NCBI RefSeq assembly: GCF_004193775.1
Contig: NC_041011.1
Span: forward strand, 44,895,167 to 44,959,166
Length of the DNA stretch: 64,000 nt
Direction: 5' to 3'
Origin: Glycine soja
Lineage: Eukaryota > Streptophyta > Magnoliopsida > Fabales > Fabaceae
Both the position numbers and the translations under genes were made by a program. The stretch's first letter is position 1. The number at the start of each line of letters is the position of its first letter. Of this stretch, positions 1 to 13,958 are shown piece after piece. Below the pieces are notes generated by a model. The model saw only the letters and a list, made by a program, of their open reading frames with translations, searched no databases and was not told the DNA's origin.

Positions 1-480
1 CGGTATAGTTTATTTTTCATCAAAAAGTTACTTATTTAAACCAAACATAAAAATTATAAATGGTTTAATATAAAATCTGAATCAAATTAAACTAATTTTT
101 ACGGATTGATTTTGATAAATTTTTGTGATTTTTTTTAATATTATTCTATTAAAACTTGTATACTTTTTTATATTTTAAATCAAATCATATTAAAAATTGC
201 TAATATAATTTTTTTTTAAAAAAATCAGACTTTTTCAAAATATATGTTAGTTATATTATCCTAGTTTTTTTTTATTATTGAAATGAGGAAATGAAAACTA
301 TGGTAGGAGATCAAATCCCAACTAGGTGGACATCTGAGTGCCTACCGGACTCAAAACAACCCTAAAATATATTAAAAAGATAGCAAAAGCAATACAAAAT
401 TACTAGGAGACTTAGGCCAAACCCATGATGACCAAAGATATCAAAAACAGGATCATAAATGAAACCTGAAAGAAGGAAGG
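1..480. other. AT-rich intergenic DNA, nothing recognised
   Basis: No open frame with family resemblance, no RNA gene and no clear repeat boundary was seen here. Confidence 0.5.
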
Positions 481-544
481 TCATATCATTATGACTATGG
501 CCAGACAAAACGAAGGTTGGAGAAAGTCCCTCCAACAGAAACCT

Positions 545-861
545 GTGTTATGCATACCAAAGGCTGCAAGACTGTTTGTGCACATATTATCTTCTCTAAA
601 AACATGTGAGACACGAAATTAAACTGCATGCATTTGGGAAGCTATGAACATAAAGTTTCTCCATCTGTTTCTGAGTTGTCAAGGAACAAGTTCCGCTGAC
701 ATAGAGTCGCACTCCAGCCAAAGATTGGGCCAACATTTACTCCGAGCAATTTCAATATTAATGGCTCTCATGGCAGCTAGGATTTCCGCGTGAAAGGAGG
801 AAGAGATGTCAGATGACATGGGAGACCAAAGTGGTCTTGGAAGGATGAATAGAGATATCAA
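545..861 (-). pseudogene. RNase H-like (RVT_3) relic of a non-LTR retroelement
   Basis: A minus-strand frame at 679-861 carries the signature SSFHAEILAAMRA followed by WPNLWLECDS, the usual Glu and Asp blocks of the plant RVT_3 RNase H domain found at the ends of LINE polyproteins and in related domesticated genes. After a stop codon, the minus strand at about 557-607 reads HVFREDNMCTNSLAAFG, matching the C-terminal H-x-x-R-x-x-N-x-x-A-D-x-LA block but with Asn where the last catalytic Asp normally sits. No full reverse transcriptase precedes it. I read this as a decayed fragment with in-frame stops and a lost catalytic residue. Family assignment is from remembered motif shape. Confidence 0.6.
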
Positions 862-2699
862 AAAAATTCAGAATGTTGTAGTCAGCAATGGATGAGCCTG
901 ACTTACCCTTGGAAACATTGGCCCATAAGGAGATTCCAGCTGAATGAGACTAACCACCGTGATGTCACGACAGTTCTATCATTATAATGTTATTATCGTC
1001 ACATCAAGTAGTTAGTCACGCTATATATATGTTTAATCACTTTTTATTATTATTTGTTGATCCAAAATGATATTTCTATCACCATGTTGGGGCATGAAAT
1101 TTTATTCTTCTTGTCTTGTTTTTATGACCATGCAGTGCACAGTGTATTTTTTTACCAATATTTTGTTAGACACCCTGTTGAGTGCTTTACTTCCTGGAAC
1201 CTTTGAAAGGTCATGGTCAACTTAATATAGGTACAAAAGTAATATAGATTATTTTAAATATATGTTCATGGATTGATTTGAATAACTTGTGAACCTAGCC
1301 TAGCCCAAATATATATATTAGTTTGAATTCTAGAATTGCTTGGGTCGAATTTGATTTGTTTTAATTTGATGGATTTTCATTTTTAAACCATAAACCCAAT
1401 AACCTAATCAGTTGAAATGGTATCTTCTCTTTTTATACTATTATTTTATTTTGTTTAATAATTTTTTTTAACTTAAGTTTGTATTTAAGATTCTAGACCT
1501 GATAGCACTAACTCAACCCAATTTATTACTGATCAGGTTGATTGATTAGATTCAAATATGATAGAAAAATATACAAATCTAAATCATTCGAAAAAGAATG
1601 ATCAGGTTCTGGGTTAAGTTTAGTCAAACCCAACACTATATATTCATCCCTCAATGGTCCTTAATTTGTACGCGACCCATTTAAAACTATGACGTTCTCT
1701 TGCAATCCCATTGCCACTAATCTATTTGGCAGGACGGACCGGGATGGAAATATTTGACCTTATTATTTATTTATTTGCCACTAATCATGTATGTTTTACA
1801 GAATGATCATGCAATCCCATCACAGTCCTACATTTTCCCATCATGGTCCCATCCCTCTCCAAGTGTCCGTACTTTTGTTATGATCAAACCATGTTGCGCA
1901 GTTGGCCTTTTATAATCACCTTTCCTATTTAGGCAGGAACAAACATATCTTTACCAACATAAACCAGAAAGGAACATTTTTCACTTTCTTTTGAGAATTT
2001 CTTAACCCTTAAATCATGCATACGATCCATATACTTAAATATAGCACTTTTCCTATGAGAACAAATGAATACATAATTACGTCAGTCTGTTAGTATTTTT
2101 AATCTCATGTATAAAAATATAAAAATAGTCACAGTAGATTTACTATTAATAGAAATAATTTGAACATCAATTATTATTAAGATTGAAAAATAAATTTAGA
2201 TGGTGGACTAAGAATGTGCTGAACTTTCTAGTTCGATCCGTTGTTTATTTGAACTGTTCACTAATAAACCTAATCTCTGGTTGGTTGTAGAAGCACAATG
2301 ATGACCTAGATCAATTTTAGAAACAAAAATAAGTTAACAATTTTTTATATAAGTCCAAGTGATGAAATAAAAAAGCGCACGAAAATAAAAAGGCTCCCTC
2401 TATACCCGAGGCATAACCTTAACAATATGCGAGAAAATTTCTCACGGTTAATATTGTCTTTTTATTTGATATAAGCAACATAAAGTTTGATTTTCCTAAT
2501 CATGTTTATTTAAGTATTATCGTGTATGTGTTTTAGATTTTTTTGGAAATTCAAATATCTTATTTAGGAGACTTTTCCTTATCTTTTAGTTATATTATTT
2601 TGATTAAAGGTTATTTTTGTGAAAAATATTATCATTTTTTTATTACTATAAAAAATAACGATTTTTTAATCTTTTTTCTTTTAATTCAATAATCTTAAG

Positions 2700-3230
2700 A
2701 ACAGTTGAATCCACAAATGCCACCTCCATTACATTATTCGCCAAAATGCCACATTTTTGCCCGTCGGGAAGTCGAGACTGGTAACCCTGACTTCCCCTCG
2801 CCCTCTCCTTTTTTTCATTTGATTTAAATGTTTATATAATTAAGTTAATTATTTCATTTAATTAATTTGTTCATTAAATGTATTAATTAAGTTTAATTTT
2901 AAAAATAATAATTATACTTAAAAAATTCTAATAATTAATTTAAATAAATATTACTTATTAAAGTTAATTAACTAACACATACTTAACAAAATAATTAAAT
3001 TTTTTTAATTATATAATTAAACCTGCAAAATAAAAAAAAATGAAGAAAAAAAAACATAATTGAGAAGTCGGCCCTCCAGTCCGGACTTGTTACAACATGA
3101 AAGGAAAAAAAAAATGAAGGTGGGAAGTCAAGGATAGGTCAACAAGAATAGTGAATGGTAGTAGATAGAAAAATGTGATATTTTGGGATTTATTTTTTTT
3201 TGGGTATATTTGAATAAAAAAAATCCATTT
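2700..3230. repeat. Possible degenerate inverted repeat element
   Basis: The left side (about 2750-2800) has CCAAAATGCCACATTTTT followed by GGGAAGTCGAGACTGG. The right side, read in reverse complement (about 3220-3120), has CCCAAAATATCACATTTTT and then GACTTCCC. An additional GAGAAGTCGG block lies near 3061. The arms match only in patches, with AT-rich filler between them. It resembles an old transposon relic, but boundaries and class cannot be fixed by eye. Confidence 0.3.
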
Positions 3231-4509
3231 CTCTTATTTTATTTTCTCGCAGAAAGAGGAATTTTTTTCTTTTAGTTACACACATTTGAAAAAAAAAAGT
3301 AGAAATAAGTTTTCTCTTCAACCATCACTTTTCCAATATTATTTTCTAATTTTATTCCATTTTTTTACATTCCATAAATATGTATGTTATATTTTATAAG
3401 GTAGACAGAAAAAAGAGAGAGAAAAACATAAAATAAAATAAAATAAATACAAAATCTAAACATTTGTTTCGGTTAATTTCTTACTTTTTTTGAAACAAAA
3501 AATTATCATATGAATAATTTCAAAATCACTCTATTTAAATACATGAAACAAAAGAAGCACAAAACTTTATTTAAAGTGGACGGCAAAAAACAACTCTAAA
3601 TAATTTCAAAATCACACTGCTCAAATACATATTTTTTTCTTACTTACCTTTTAAAAAAGTCTTAAAAAACATACCATTGCAAAAATGAGAATGTTGATGT
3701 GATGATGTGACATCAGTATGGGAGTCACGTGATATATATACGATGAGTCACTTGCTTTTTGTCAATTTGCACTCCTTGATTCTCTCTTATTATATCGCGG
3801 CTACGTCAATGTGCATGGCAGCAAGAGGAACGTGGCCTACTTACACGGCAAGAAACTGGGGCCTGCAACCTCTGAACTAAGCAATCAGTTGTCACAGTGA
3901 TTCAGTCAGTATTTACTTTTTTCAAATGTGAGTGGACTTACCTAAGGCTCCGTTTGGAATGAGTTTAGAATGACTTATAATGTGTTTGGTGTGGTTGATT
4001 TTTGGAAGTTAACAATTATAATTTTTAACTACATAAATGTAATACTGCATCTAATTCAATTAATTAATCAGTACATAAATATTATAAATCCTCTAATGTT
4101 GAATTCCATATTCATCAAAATAAGAACACATCTCGACTAGATTTAAATTTATGCATCTATCCTTTGCACCATTGTACTGAAATATAAATTCAAAAGATAA
4201 ACAATAACAAAAAGACATGGTGACATGCATGAACAAAAACCGATGAAATAAGATAGAACTATAATCATTTAAAAATTATTTTGTTTTCTTTATAGAGATT
4301 TGTACAAAAGTATTTAAAAAAAGGAGAGAAAATGTTATTAAAATAAAATATAAATATTTACTAACTTAAAATCGATTTAATCCAATAAAAATTGAATAAT
4401 CGATCAAAAGACACTGTGTTGTGTTTGTCTAAAAGCTGATGTTACCTTTGAGACTGTCTTTTGAAAATTGAAAATATGATTGATCCTATATGTAGCGCCG
4501 CATGCTAGA

Positions 4510-4511
<2 letters not shown>

Positions 4512-4566
<55 letters not shown>
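4512..4566. repeat. (AT)n microsatellite
   Basis: About 55 bp of uninterrupted TA dinucleotides. Tracts of this kind are usually highly length-polymorphic. Confidence 0.95.
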
Positions 4567-4570
<4 letters not shown>

Positions 4571-5692
4571 TAAAAGTGAAGTTATTCTTATGATGATATA
4601 TCCAAATAAGTGTTTTCTTAAATCATGCATGCCTTATATGACTTTTTTTAATTTAAAATATAAGTTGCATATGACATATGCAACTATACTTTTTAAAAAT
4701 TAAAATTCGGTTTGTTATATATGTCATATATGACTTACTTCTCAAGTTATAAGAAGTTAGACGTGCACAGAAAAGATAACTTATATCCGGCATGTTAAAC
4801 AGAACATGTTACTAATGAATAATCATCTCGTTATGTGATGCTATTGGATAAAATTAGAAGTAACAAAATAAGTTGAGTTGACCCGAACTGAGCATTTGAT
4901 CAAATGGAGGGGCTTGACTTCAAAGTTAAGTTCATTGATTCATACCTCAATGGTTTTAATTACACATGGAAAACAAAGAAAATAAGAAGAGTGAAAAGGT
5001 AGAAGTCATTTAGGGGTTGTTTGGTCTTAGAACCAACTTCCAAAACTCTCGAGAAAACTGCCCTATTGTTCCTCATTATAACTCGAGACATCGTTCGATT
5101 TTTTTCAAAATGTCTTATTTATGTAAGTACGTAACATTTTCGTTTCACAATGCAAGTGTCTTAAGAAAAAGACCTGTTTGCCTCTCTTTTTTCAATAAAA
5201 CCAAAATGTTATATACTAGTATAATTTGCACATAGTACATTTTTTTATCTGCATTTGCACATAGTACACATGACATTCCCAAGAAACGAAACATTGTTTT
5301 AAGACCACATGTTTATTGAGACATGTTCTTAATTTTTTTAACTTATATAGTTATCCTATCCATTAATTTTAAGCATGATTTTTTTTATATTATTCCCACT
5401 ATATTTTATGGTGAACTTATTACTACTTACTTGATTATGCCATGCAAGACTTCTCTAGTATAAATTATATTTTAGTATATTCTTATATAATATTTACCAT
5501 ATGAGTTGTCTATTTATTTTTTAATATTTCCCCTTTATATCCTTCTCTTTTTCTTCATCTGTTTGGAAACAATACGCTACAAATGGTTGGGGATGCATGT
5601 GGTTATGCTAGAGGAATTTAGGAGTCATTTTTCTACAATACTGCTGGTGGCTGATAGGGAAAGAGCTCAAGGCTTAATGGTTGTGTGGTTTG

Positions 5693-5696
<4 letters not shown>

Positions 5697-5751
<55 letters not shown>
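5697..5751. repeat. (AT)n microsatellite
   Basis: About 55 bp of uninterrupted AT dinucleotides, the second of three such tracts within 1.7 kb. Confidence 0.95.
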
Positions 5752-5754
<3 letters not shown>

Positions 5755-6068
5755 CACGAAAGAAAGTATTATAAAAATGGTACCAGATATACCAAAAGAA
5801 GTACAAGGAAATATCAAAGAGAATTCACCGGTTGGCTGGTAATTCAATATTCATATAAAAGAAACATAAATGTGATGGACTTAATTAAATTTAGATCTTT
5901 TCCATGGTTAAGAGCAAAAACGAAGGATTTTGCTTTCTCTTTTGATTGGTCTAATGAACCTTTGTTGTGTATGAATACTAACTATATGATATGTAATACT
6001 AATTAATCACGTATAAATAATATATGCCAATATTTTATATTGATGAAATTAATTGCTTATTATTAGTG

Positions 6069-6070
<2 letters not shown>

Positions 6071-6134
<64 letters not shown>
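6071..6134. repeat. (AT)n microsatellite
   Basis: About 64 bp of uninterrupted AT dinucleotides, the longest such tract in the window. Confidence 0.95.
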
Positions 6135-6136
<2 letters not shown>

Positions 6137-7904
6137 TATTGGTATAGTACAAATTATATTAATAATTTAGGAACTATTAGAGTGATGGTGACTTTTTGAT
6201 TTTTTATTTTTAAATATATTTTTAAAAACAAAATATGTTTAATAAAATATAATTGAAACGACTTTTAATTTGTTTTCAGGCATTCTTATGTTTATTTTTA
6301 ATAGTATTTTTCTTTTGTAAATTTAATTTTTAATTATAAAAAATATATTAATTATCACCTTCTCCCATCATTGTCACCTCTATTAAGATTATTTTTATTA
6401 TCATCATCATTATTTCACTTTTACTATTATGATTATCACATCTCATCATCATTATCATTCTTGTCATAGGTTTAATTATTTTTAATTATTTTTATATATT
6501 AATATATTTTTTTATATTTCTTAGAATGTATAATGTGAGAGACCTAACTCAACCTCAAAAATTAAATGTGAGAGTTGTTCCTCATTACTTTTAACCAACC
6601 CGAGACTTGGATTATTTTCAACAATATTATATTATTTCATAGTGAAACAAAAAAAAATAGAAAGTGAACTCATTTGATCTATTATCAATTTGCAACAAAA
6701 TTTTCTAAAAATTAAACTCAGGACTCAAAATTAAAATTAAATTTGATTTTTAAAAATTATACAGTACTAACAAGTAATAACAAAGACAAATACTATGTTT
6801 AAAAGTTGGCCATGATTATGATTATTGGCAATGAGCTTGATGCTCCTGGCTGACAATAATAACTCAGAAACAAATGCTTCGAAGTTTGAGCCAGGAGGGG
6901 ATCCAAGAGTCAAATATTAGGTACGTAGTCTATTCCATGTAAATGCCTCCAGCAATCACGATTCCCGATTCTGGCCCCCCAACGTTTATCTCTCCCTCTT
7001 CCATATATAATGCATTTGCCTTCATATAAGGGAAAACGTTTTTTTTCTTCTTCAATCAATTACTCCACCAATTATTATTTTCGGATTAAAGTGAATCATC
7101 TGTACGTAAAGCAAAAGGATCGATGTATGCATTATCAATTTTATTTAATTTTAGTTAATTATTAAAATTTAAATATGAATAATTATCATCATTGTTCTGG
7201 AACCTCAATTCACATGGGAAGTCCACCTCTCGGTCAAAACTAATGGTCTGCGCTCGCTAAAGTGTTGGTTGGAATCAATGTCACACTCATGTACGTCCAA
7301 GTTTCTTATAATATATCGAGTTCAATCCAACCGTAAATAAAACTTAAAATAAATTTTAAGATATTTATTCCCATTTTAAATAAGAAAGTTACATGCTAAA
7401 CTTTTTTTTATTAATATATGTGATTTTTCTGTTTTTTAATTAATAACAAATATTTTTCTTTTAATGAACTTAATTAAAACTCGATTTTCAATTGTTTTTT
7501 TATCTTTGAGTCGACCGCGTGAATACACATGTGAACAATAAAACTTCTATAAATACGAGACACCTATAGATTTACGCTACAATGTTAGATAAATATTTAT
7601 TATATATCCTCCATCTAATAAAAACTCCATTGACTTAGATGTTAGAATGTCTTCTATACGTGTACTCACCCTTGTCTATAATATATGATCAATTGTGTCG
7701 AAGTGCCACACTGATGTCCATACATCTCGGATCTCGATCAAGACTTTTTCTTTAGGCTACATCTTGTAGAAACTTAGCACTGGCTTGGCACACCTTGTGC
7801 TTCTTGTAGTCAGGTTTCTTTTTTAATAATTATTTTACTATTTGAAAAAAAAAGGAAACTCACTTTGGTCAAACAATCTAAAACTCGGTTAAGGTTTAGA
7901 TTTA

Positions 7905-8056
7905 GTGTGTGTTTGGATTTGGAAATGCAGTGCGTGTGATTTTATGCAAATCCAATGGATAAAGTAAGTTGAAAGTAAAAACAAAGGATGATGATGCTTC
8001 TGGAAACGTATATTTACCTTAAACGTACGTATGTGACCTTCTACCTAAACACACAC
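7905..8056. mobile_element. Tourist-like MITE (152 bp)
   Basis: The left end reads GTGTGTGTTTGGATTTGG. The right end in reverse complement reads GTGTGTGTTTAGGT, so the terminal inverted repeats match closely over about 14 bp. The element is flanked on both sides by TTA (7902-7904 and 8057-8059), the three-base target duplication typical of PIF/Harbinger (Tourist) insertions. It has no coding capacity. The inverted ends and duplication are seen directly; the superfamily is inferred from the TTA site. Confidence 0.65.
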
Positions 8057-8816
8057 TTAAGTTTTGTTTGGATTCCACTGTAGTTGTGGTGGAATACATT
8101 CCAAGGCCAATCCAACATGTTCAACAAAAAGACATCCCTTTGATCCTTTTGTGAAACACAGTTTGGAGGATGCCACTCAATAGTAAGAGTCCTGGTTATT
8201 TAATTAGAACACAACTAATGTAATTTAAATTTTAAGCAATTTTTTATTTTTTTTTATTTTTATATAGATAGTTATATTCTTTACAATATTAATCTTTTAC
8301 TATATTTGAACGAAAAATGGTATTTTAAAGAACTTTTTTTTTTCAAGATAAGAACGTTTAGCTAATTAAAGAAGATGATACGAAACTTAGAAAAATAATT
8401 ATGATTCTTGTGAATTTTAAAAAAATTAATTTCAATGTTCAATAATTAAGTTTATAATTAACATGAGTGTTTATGTAACAAAAAAATATTGAATGAGTGT
8501 TTAACTAAATTACTTACTCAAATACACCGTTAATTATCCTCAAGTCAACATGGCTTTTATGCCCTAGTTAATTCAACTGATCAACATACCATTGCTTCCT
8601 TTCCACCTTCACGCCAGTTTTTACCAGAATGGCTGAGCACAAAACACTTCTTCATAAGTAAACTAATATTAAAACACTTTTCGATCGTTCGATCTTGAAA
8701 GCATTATGCCACCTAGGTCCTAAGCATGGTAGAAACCTGGAAAGCAAAGGCAAGAACATTTCCATTGATGCCTCAGATCAGCCTAAATTCAAATTTAATT
8801 AAGTTGTAAAAACTAA

Positions 8817-9074
8817 GTGTGTATTTGGATAGTCTCTAAAATTATAATAGATCATCATGATGTGAGTCAATCCTGATTTTGATCAAATTTTATATGTTTG
8901 GATTGTTTTTAAAATTATGATAGAATCAATTGTGTATGAAAAAAAAATTATGATAGAATTAAAGCAAGTATATGAGTAGCTTCTATTTCTTCCAAAACCA
9001 ATTATACAATAATTCATTTTATAAAATTAATTTCATTTAAAATAAATTTTACCACCGATAATTCAAAAACACAC
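8817..9074. mobile_element. Tourist-like MITE (258 bp)
   Basis: The left end reads GTGTGTATTTGGATAG. The right end in reverse complement reads GTGTGTTTTTGAAT. Both sides carry TAA (8814-8816 and 9075-9077). The end motif is shared with the element at 7905, about 760 bp away, so the two probably belong to one related group. It has no coding capacity. Confidence 0.6.
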
Positions 9075-11013
9075 TAAAGATAATAAGTTCGATTCTATAC
9101 CGCTAGAAAAAATCTCACTTCTATTTCTTTCTCCAACAGTTGATTTACCTTTTTACGAAAAAAATAATGATATACCAAACGATAATTAATTGTATCAATT
9201 GGGTAAAAAAATGTTGGATCAGTACTAGTGCAACCATTTTCATTCTATGAATTAGTATATTGAACTAGTTGATTACTTCACTGGTAAGTATTAACGAGCT
9301 TGCATTTAATACTCATGAACGTAAACTAAAAATCACTAATTAAATTAAATTAATTTTGTGTTAATTGATATATGTATTAAATAGTTATGATATTGATACT
9401 TGAATATTATATTTAATATGAGTTTAATGATGATGAACAGTGTAAATTAGATTTATACCGTTATTTAATCACAAATCATCATTAATATGACTTTTAAAAT
9501 AATTATCATAAAATTTAATAATTTTATTATATACGATAAGTTATGTTATGATTGAATTACGTATAAATTTTTTTATACATATAATGATTTTTCTCATTAA
9601 ATATTGTATTAATTTGATTTGAACTGCGTAATATTATAAGTGACAGTTGATCCATGCATTTAATATGTATGATCGGCTGATTATTAACAAAAATCAGTTA
9701 ATAAATTTGAGAACATATAAACTTTAAAATGGAATGCAAGGAAATTGTTTTAGTAGCTCTCAAATAATAAACATAAAAAGAAATTTTTTTGTGTTTAAGA
9801 TACCGGTTGAAGAAAATATATTGTTTAAATATTTATTCTATTAAAAGTTTGAAAAAAAATTATTCAATGTTTTTTAAATAATTAAATCATATTTAATTCA
9901 TATACTAATTAACACTAATGAATGTAAAATCAAAAAATTATTAATAGGGTAGATAAGCTGGTAAAAATCGATAGACTGTTTCTGGTCGAAAGAAGTTTAA
10001 ATAGGATTGGCCAAATTAAAAAAGAATCAATTTTTAATCATAAATTGTTGATCGTGGGTGGGCTATAAGCAATAAGACAGCCCAAGATAAAAATCCAAGA
10101 GTTAAGTCGCATCTTTGTTTTACTCATGATTGCATACAGCACCAAAGTGAATTAATTCAAGATAATAATCAGAAAAGAAGATTCCCGCGTGAAAAGGACG
10201 GAACAGTTTTTTTTTTTTTTTTTCTTTCAGAAAGGACGCTACAGTTTGGGTCGAGGTTTTATAAACGTTATTTTCTTCGAATAATCATTTTCTCTTTTAT
10301 ATATTTTTCATCACATTGTTTATTATATATATATATACTATACCTATTAATTATATATATTATATCTTTTTTTCACTCATACACATTAAAATTGATGTGT
10401 TTATTAAACTTTTTTTTTTCTTTTATCCCATTCTACGTTATCTTCGATTTCTTTCCTTTTTATCTCCTCACATTATTTATTATATTATGTTTAACTTCAC
10501 TTTGATCCTTAGCCATATCATGATTGTAAATTTATATATATATATATACTTCTATATTATTTTTATTTAATTAAAATTTATAACAACTATATGTTTTTAA
10601 ACATAAATTATATTTTATATTTACAATAAAAATTTAAATTGGGATATAAATTAAGTCATGGTTAGACTAAATTACAATTTTAATCTTCTTTGATTCTTAA
10701 TCCATAATTTTATTTCATGTATATTTTCTTTCACAATTTTGGTCATCTATTTTAGACTATCTAAAATTTTGATCAAATTCTCAATTTTAAATATATTTTA
10801 TTTCTTTTATTTTGGTGCAATTGAATCTTAGACCTATCATGCATATTTACTTAAGGTATTATTAAAAATAATTTAATTAAATAAGATTTATATACCATCT
10901 CAAATATATGAAAATTTCATTTCATTTATTTAAATGCTATTTATTATTGTATACAAAATATTATCACATTAGTACTTTTTTCTCATCCTATGCAAAATTT
11001 GAATGAGATAAAA

Positions 11014-11017
<4 letters not shown>

Positions 11018-11057
<40 letters not shown>
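11018..11057. repeat. (AT)n microsatellite
   Basis: About 40 bp of TA dinucleotides in an AT-rich context. Confidence 0.9.
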
Positions 11058-11059
<2 letters not shown>

Positions 11060-12567
11060 AAATAAAAAATAAAATAAAAACAAAATTCATTTATAGAATA
11101 ATTATAAACATTTTAAAATGGCTTAGATTATAAACAGGCTATATATATCATCATTATATACTAAGCAAGAAATTACACCTATATGGAGCAAGTTATAGTT
11201 CAAAGGAGGCCATGGTCCACAAAATTTTATTTATTGTTTATTTTGTATTCATTTTTTATATGTAAGACGAGAAAAAATGTCAAACTTTATTTATTTTATA
11301 TGAAAAGAATGATTTTTTACACAGTAATCTAATTTATTAGAAAATCGTCTCGCTTTCTATTCCTTTTATTTCCTTCCTCTTTTTCTTTCTTTCACTTTCT
11401 TCCTCACCTTTCCTTCCTCAACTAAACATACCATAAAAGTAAAAGCAACAATCCAATTTTGGAATTCTCCACTAATATTCTAGTCTTTAGCTCAATTATA
11501 AGTTGACTTCTTTGAAACACCTTTAATTATGATACTCATTAAAGTATATATCATAATATATATAGATACCTGGTCTCAGTATATAACACGTTGCTTCTCT
11601 TCATAAATATATAATTGAAACAACCCTTCTCTTTAAGCGTATAATTCTAAAAAAAAATGTATCAAAGAAACTCTATAAGCTATCCCACATTTCCATGTCT
11701 CACCGTTTTTAATATTTTTATATTAGCTTAGACCTATTTTTTCCTCAGTATATGCAACAATTTCTTATCTAAGATATTCTTAGAAAATGTCAACTCAAAC
11801 TACTATTAGTACATATTTTTATATCAGAAAAAAATAATTTAAAACAACCTATTATATAAGTATGGGTTTCTACAACATTCATGTGACTATTTGTCATTTT
11901 TTAATTGATAATTACGAAATTGTTACAGTGTGTTATACTAGAATGATTATTTTTTATCGATGTCATTACCGTGTTGTGAAAATTACTTTTTCTAGTAATG
12001 TATATACATATTTTTTTTACCATATATTGATAGAAAAATTTGATCAAGGATCATAAACATACACAAAATAGATATTATTTTTTAAAAATATCTATTTTAT
12101 ATCTAAAAACCAATCAAATTTAAATTATAAATTATTTTTGATTAAATTAAAAAACACATATAGTTATTCCTTATCCAAATAATTGTTGATACCCGCTATA
12201 TACATGTTACTTCGTGGTAATATAGCATGAGGCCGTCAAGCGTCGCTCATGTTTTTATACTTATTCTATACACGACACTTGACAAATAGCTAAGGATGAA
12301 TAACTAGGAATTTTTTGTTTAAAGAAATAAACATGTTACATCGAAAACAAATGAGAGCACGTTCACCTAACTGCTATGATTAAGATAGGTGTGTTGGCTT
12401 TAAGCTAAGTTTATGCTACCCTCCACAAAGATGCTTCTGCTGCTAAAAAGCAAGTAAAAGTAATGAAAAAAGGTTAAGTCTCAAGTACTGTGCACCCGTC
12501 ACCCAGGCCAGGCAGTGTAGTGACTAGTGAAGGCTTAGAAGTTCATCGTGTGATTCTCTGCCACTTG

Positions 12568-12589
12568 TCTCTCTCTCTCTCTCTCTCTC
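12568..12589. repeat. (CT)n microsatellite
   Basis: About 22 bp of CT dinucleotides, 1.4 kb upstream of the trihelix start. GA/CT runs are known binding sites for plant BPC proteins, but a regulatory role here is only a possibility. Confidence 0.85.
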
Positions 12590-13958
12590 ACTGGCTAAAG
12601 CATTATTACTACATTACTGGCATACTGCTTAATCACTTTTTCTTAAGAGAATTTAACAACAATTCTTTTGGGTCTCTACTACAACATCACTTCACTTATA
12701 TTTGTAAAATAATCAGCAACAGAATAAGCTACACCATTTTCATGATACAACTTTTATATCTCCTAGGTATGGAAAAAGGAAAGGGTGCCTCTAAGGGGAG
12801 ATTATAATTCATGCTTTCTCAACCAAGTACTTCAATCCTTACTATTTAAATCACCTCTTTTAATTTCCTTCTCTTACTCAGTTCTTACAGTCTCTCTATC
12901 TCTCTCTCATCCTCTGATGAGCTGAGTCTAACTTTTAAGAGTTGCGGTAGACTCGGATCCTGTCCCCTCTCCTCACATAATAATAATAAGTTACTAAAAG
13001 AATCAACATCCAATTCGTCCTTCACAATTAATATAGTCATGTTATTACTGTACACTTTTTCTAATTGTTTATTTTTCCTTACTCTTTTTACGTCAGATCA
13101 CTCATCTCTCAATTTTTTTTTTCTCTTCCCTATTCTATAAAAACAGCTGTAAAAAAGTTACAAAAATGATTGTTCCCTTTCTAACAAAATAAAATTCACA
13201 CGTTAATCCTTTAAAATAACAAATATAAAATACATTAAAGAATAGATACTATAGTTCTACTGATATTTGCTATTCTTAACTGTTTACGAAATTGATTGAA
13301 TAGAATTTATTTTACAAATCAATTTAGGTTAAATTTGATTTTAAAGTTAAACAATTTATTTCTAATTTTTTATTCTAAAAACAAATTAATAGTAAATTTT
13401 AGTATATTTTTTTTTTAAAAAAAATTGAAGGGTAAGTTGAGTTTCATTAGAACTAAGATAGATCTGAAGACTTAAAAAGTGTTTACTAATATATTTGTTA
13501 TAGATTACTCACCATTCTCATTCTAATGTAGATAACTTAATGCAAATTCTTTTTCTCAGAAAATGAATCTTATCCTTATCATCAATTAGATCAATTTTTA
13601 TTATTGGTTCAATATAATTTTTTTATTTAATAAAAAACTATCTAAAATTATTTTAATTCAAGAACAATTTTCGATAAAAAAAAATCAATTAGTTGATACA
13701 ATTAAGACTAAACATGCAGATATTTAATGTTTAGTATTTCGACATAATTCAAGATGTACCCTCAGTTGAAGTTTTCACATTTGTTAAATTCGGGGAAGAT
13801 GAATTTGAGGGTTAAAAGGTAAATAAAACAAAATAAAATAAAAAAATCTCACTTCTTCTATGACAGAACCAAGTGAGACCCTTTTCTCATCTCATCCTGT
13901 GTCTTCTGTACACTTTCTTTTCCTTTTTCTCTCTCACTACTGTCTTTGGGGTGAAGAT

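Larger units (their letters stand above)
870..7901. other. AT-rich intergenic region with microsatellites
   Basis: No gene could be supported on either strand. The short open frames at 5017-5235 and 5506-5754 look random; the second reads through an (AT)n run. The region holds three long (AT)n tracts and one possible degenerate repeat, listed separately. Confidence 0.5.
9078..13858. other. AT-rich intergenic and upstream region of the trihelix gene
   Basis: No gene was supported. The short open frames at 10316, 11862 and 12490 are low-complexity or random. The last few hundred bases before 13,959 should contain promoter and leader of the trihelix gene, but no TATA element could be chosen with confidence. 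CT-rich runs lie at 12,568-12,589 and around 12,895-12,910. Confidence 0.45.

Noticed and set aside
5506..5754. 82-codon plus-strand frame
   Set aside because: About a quarter of it is Tyr-Ile repeats from the (AT)n tract and the rest has no family resemblance.
12890..12990. CTGATGAG motif suggesting a hammerhead ribozyme
   Set aside because: The required GAAA partner and flanking stems were not found.
13860..13958. Upstream in-frame ATG of the trihelix gene
   Set aside because: The extra 33 residues are Phe/Leu/Ser-rich with no resemblance to family N-termini, while YGLPEDLRRLI right after 13,959 matches the expected start.
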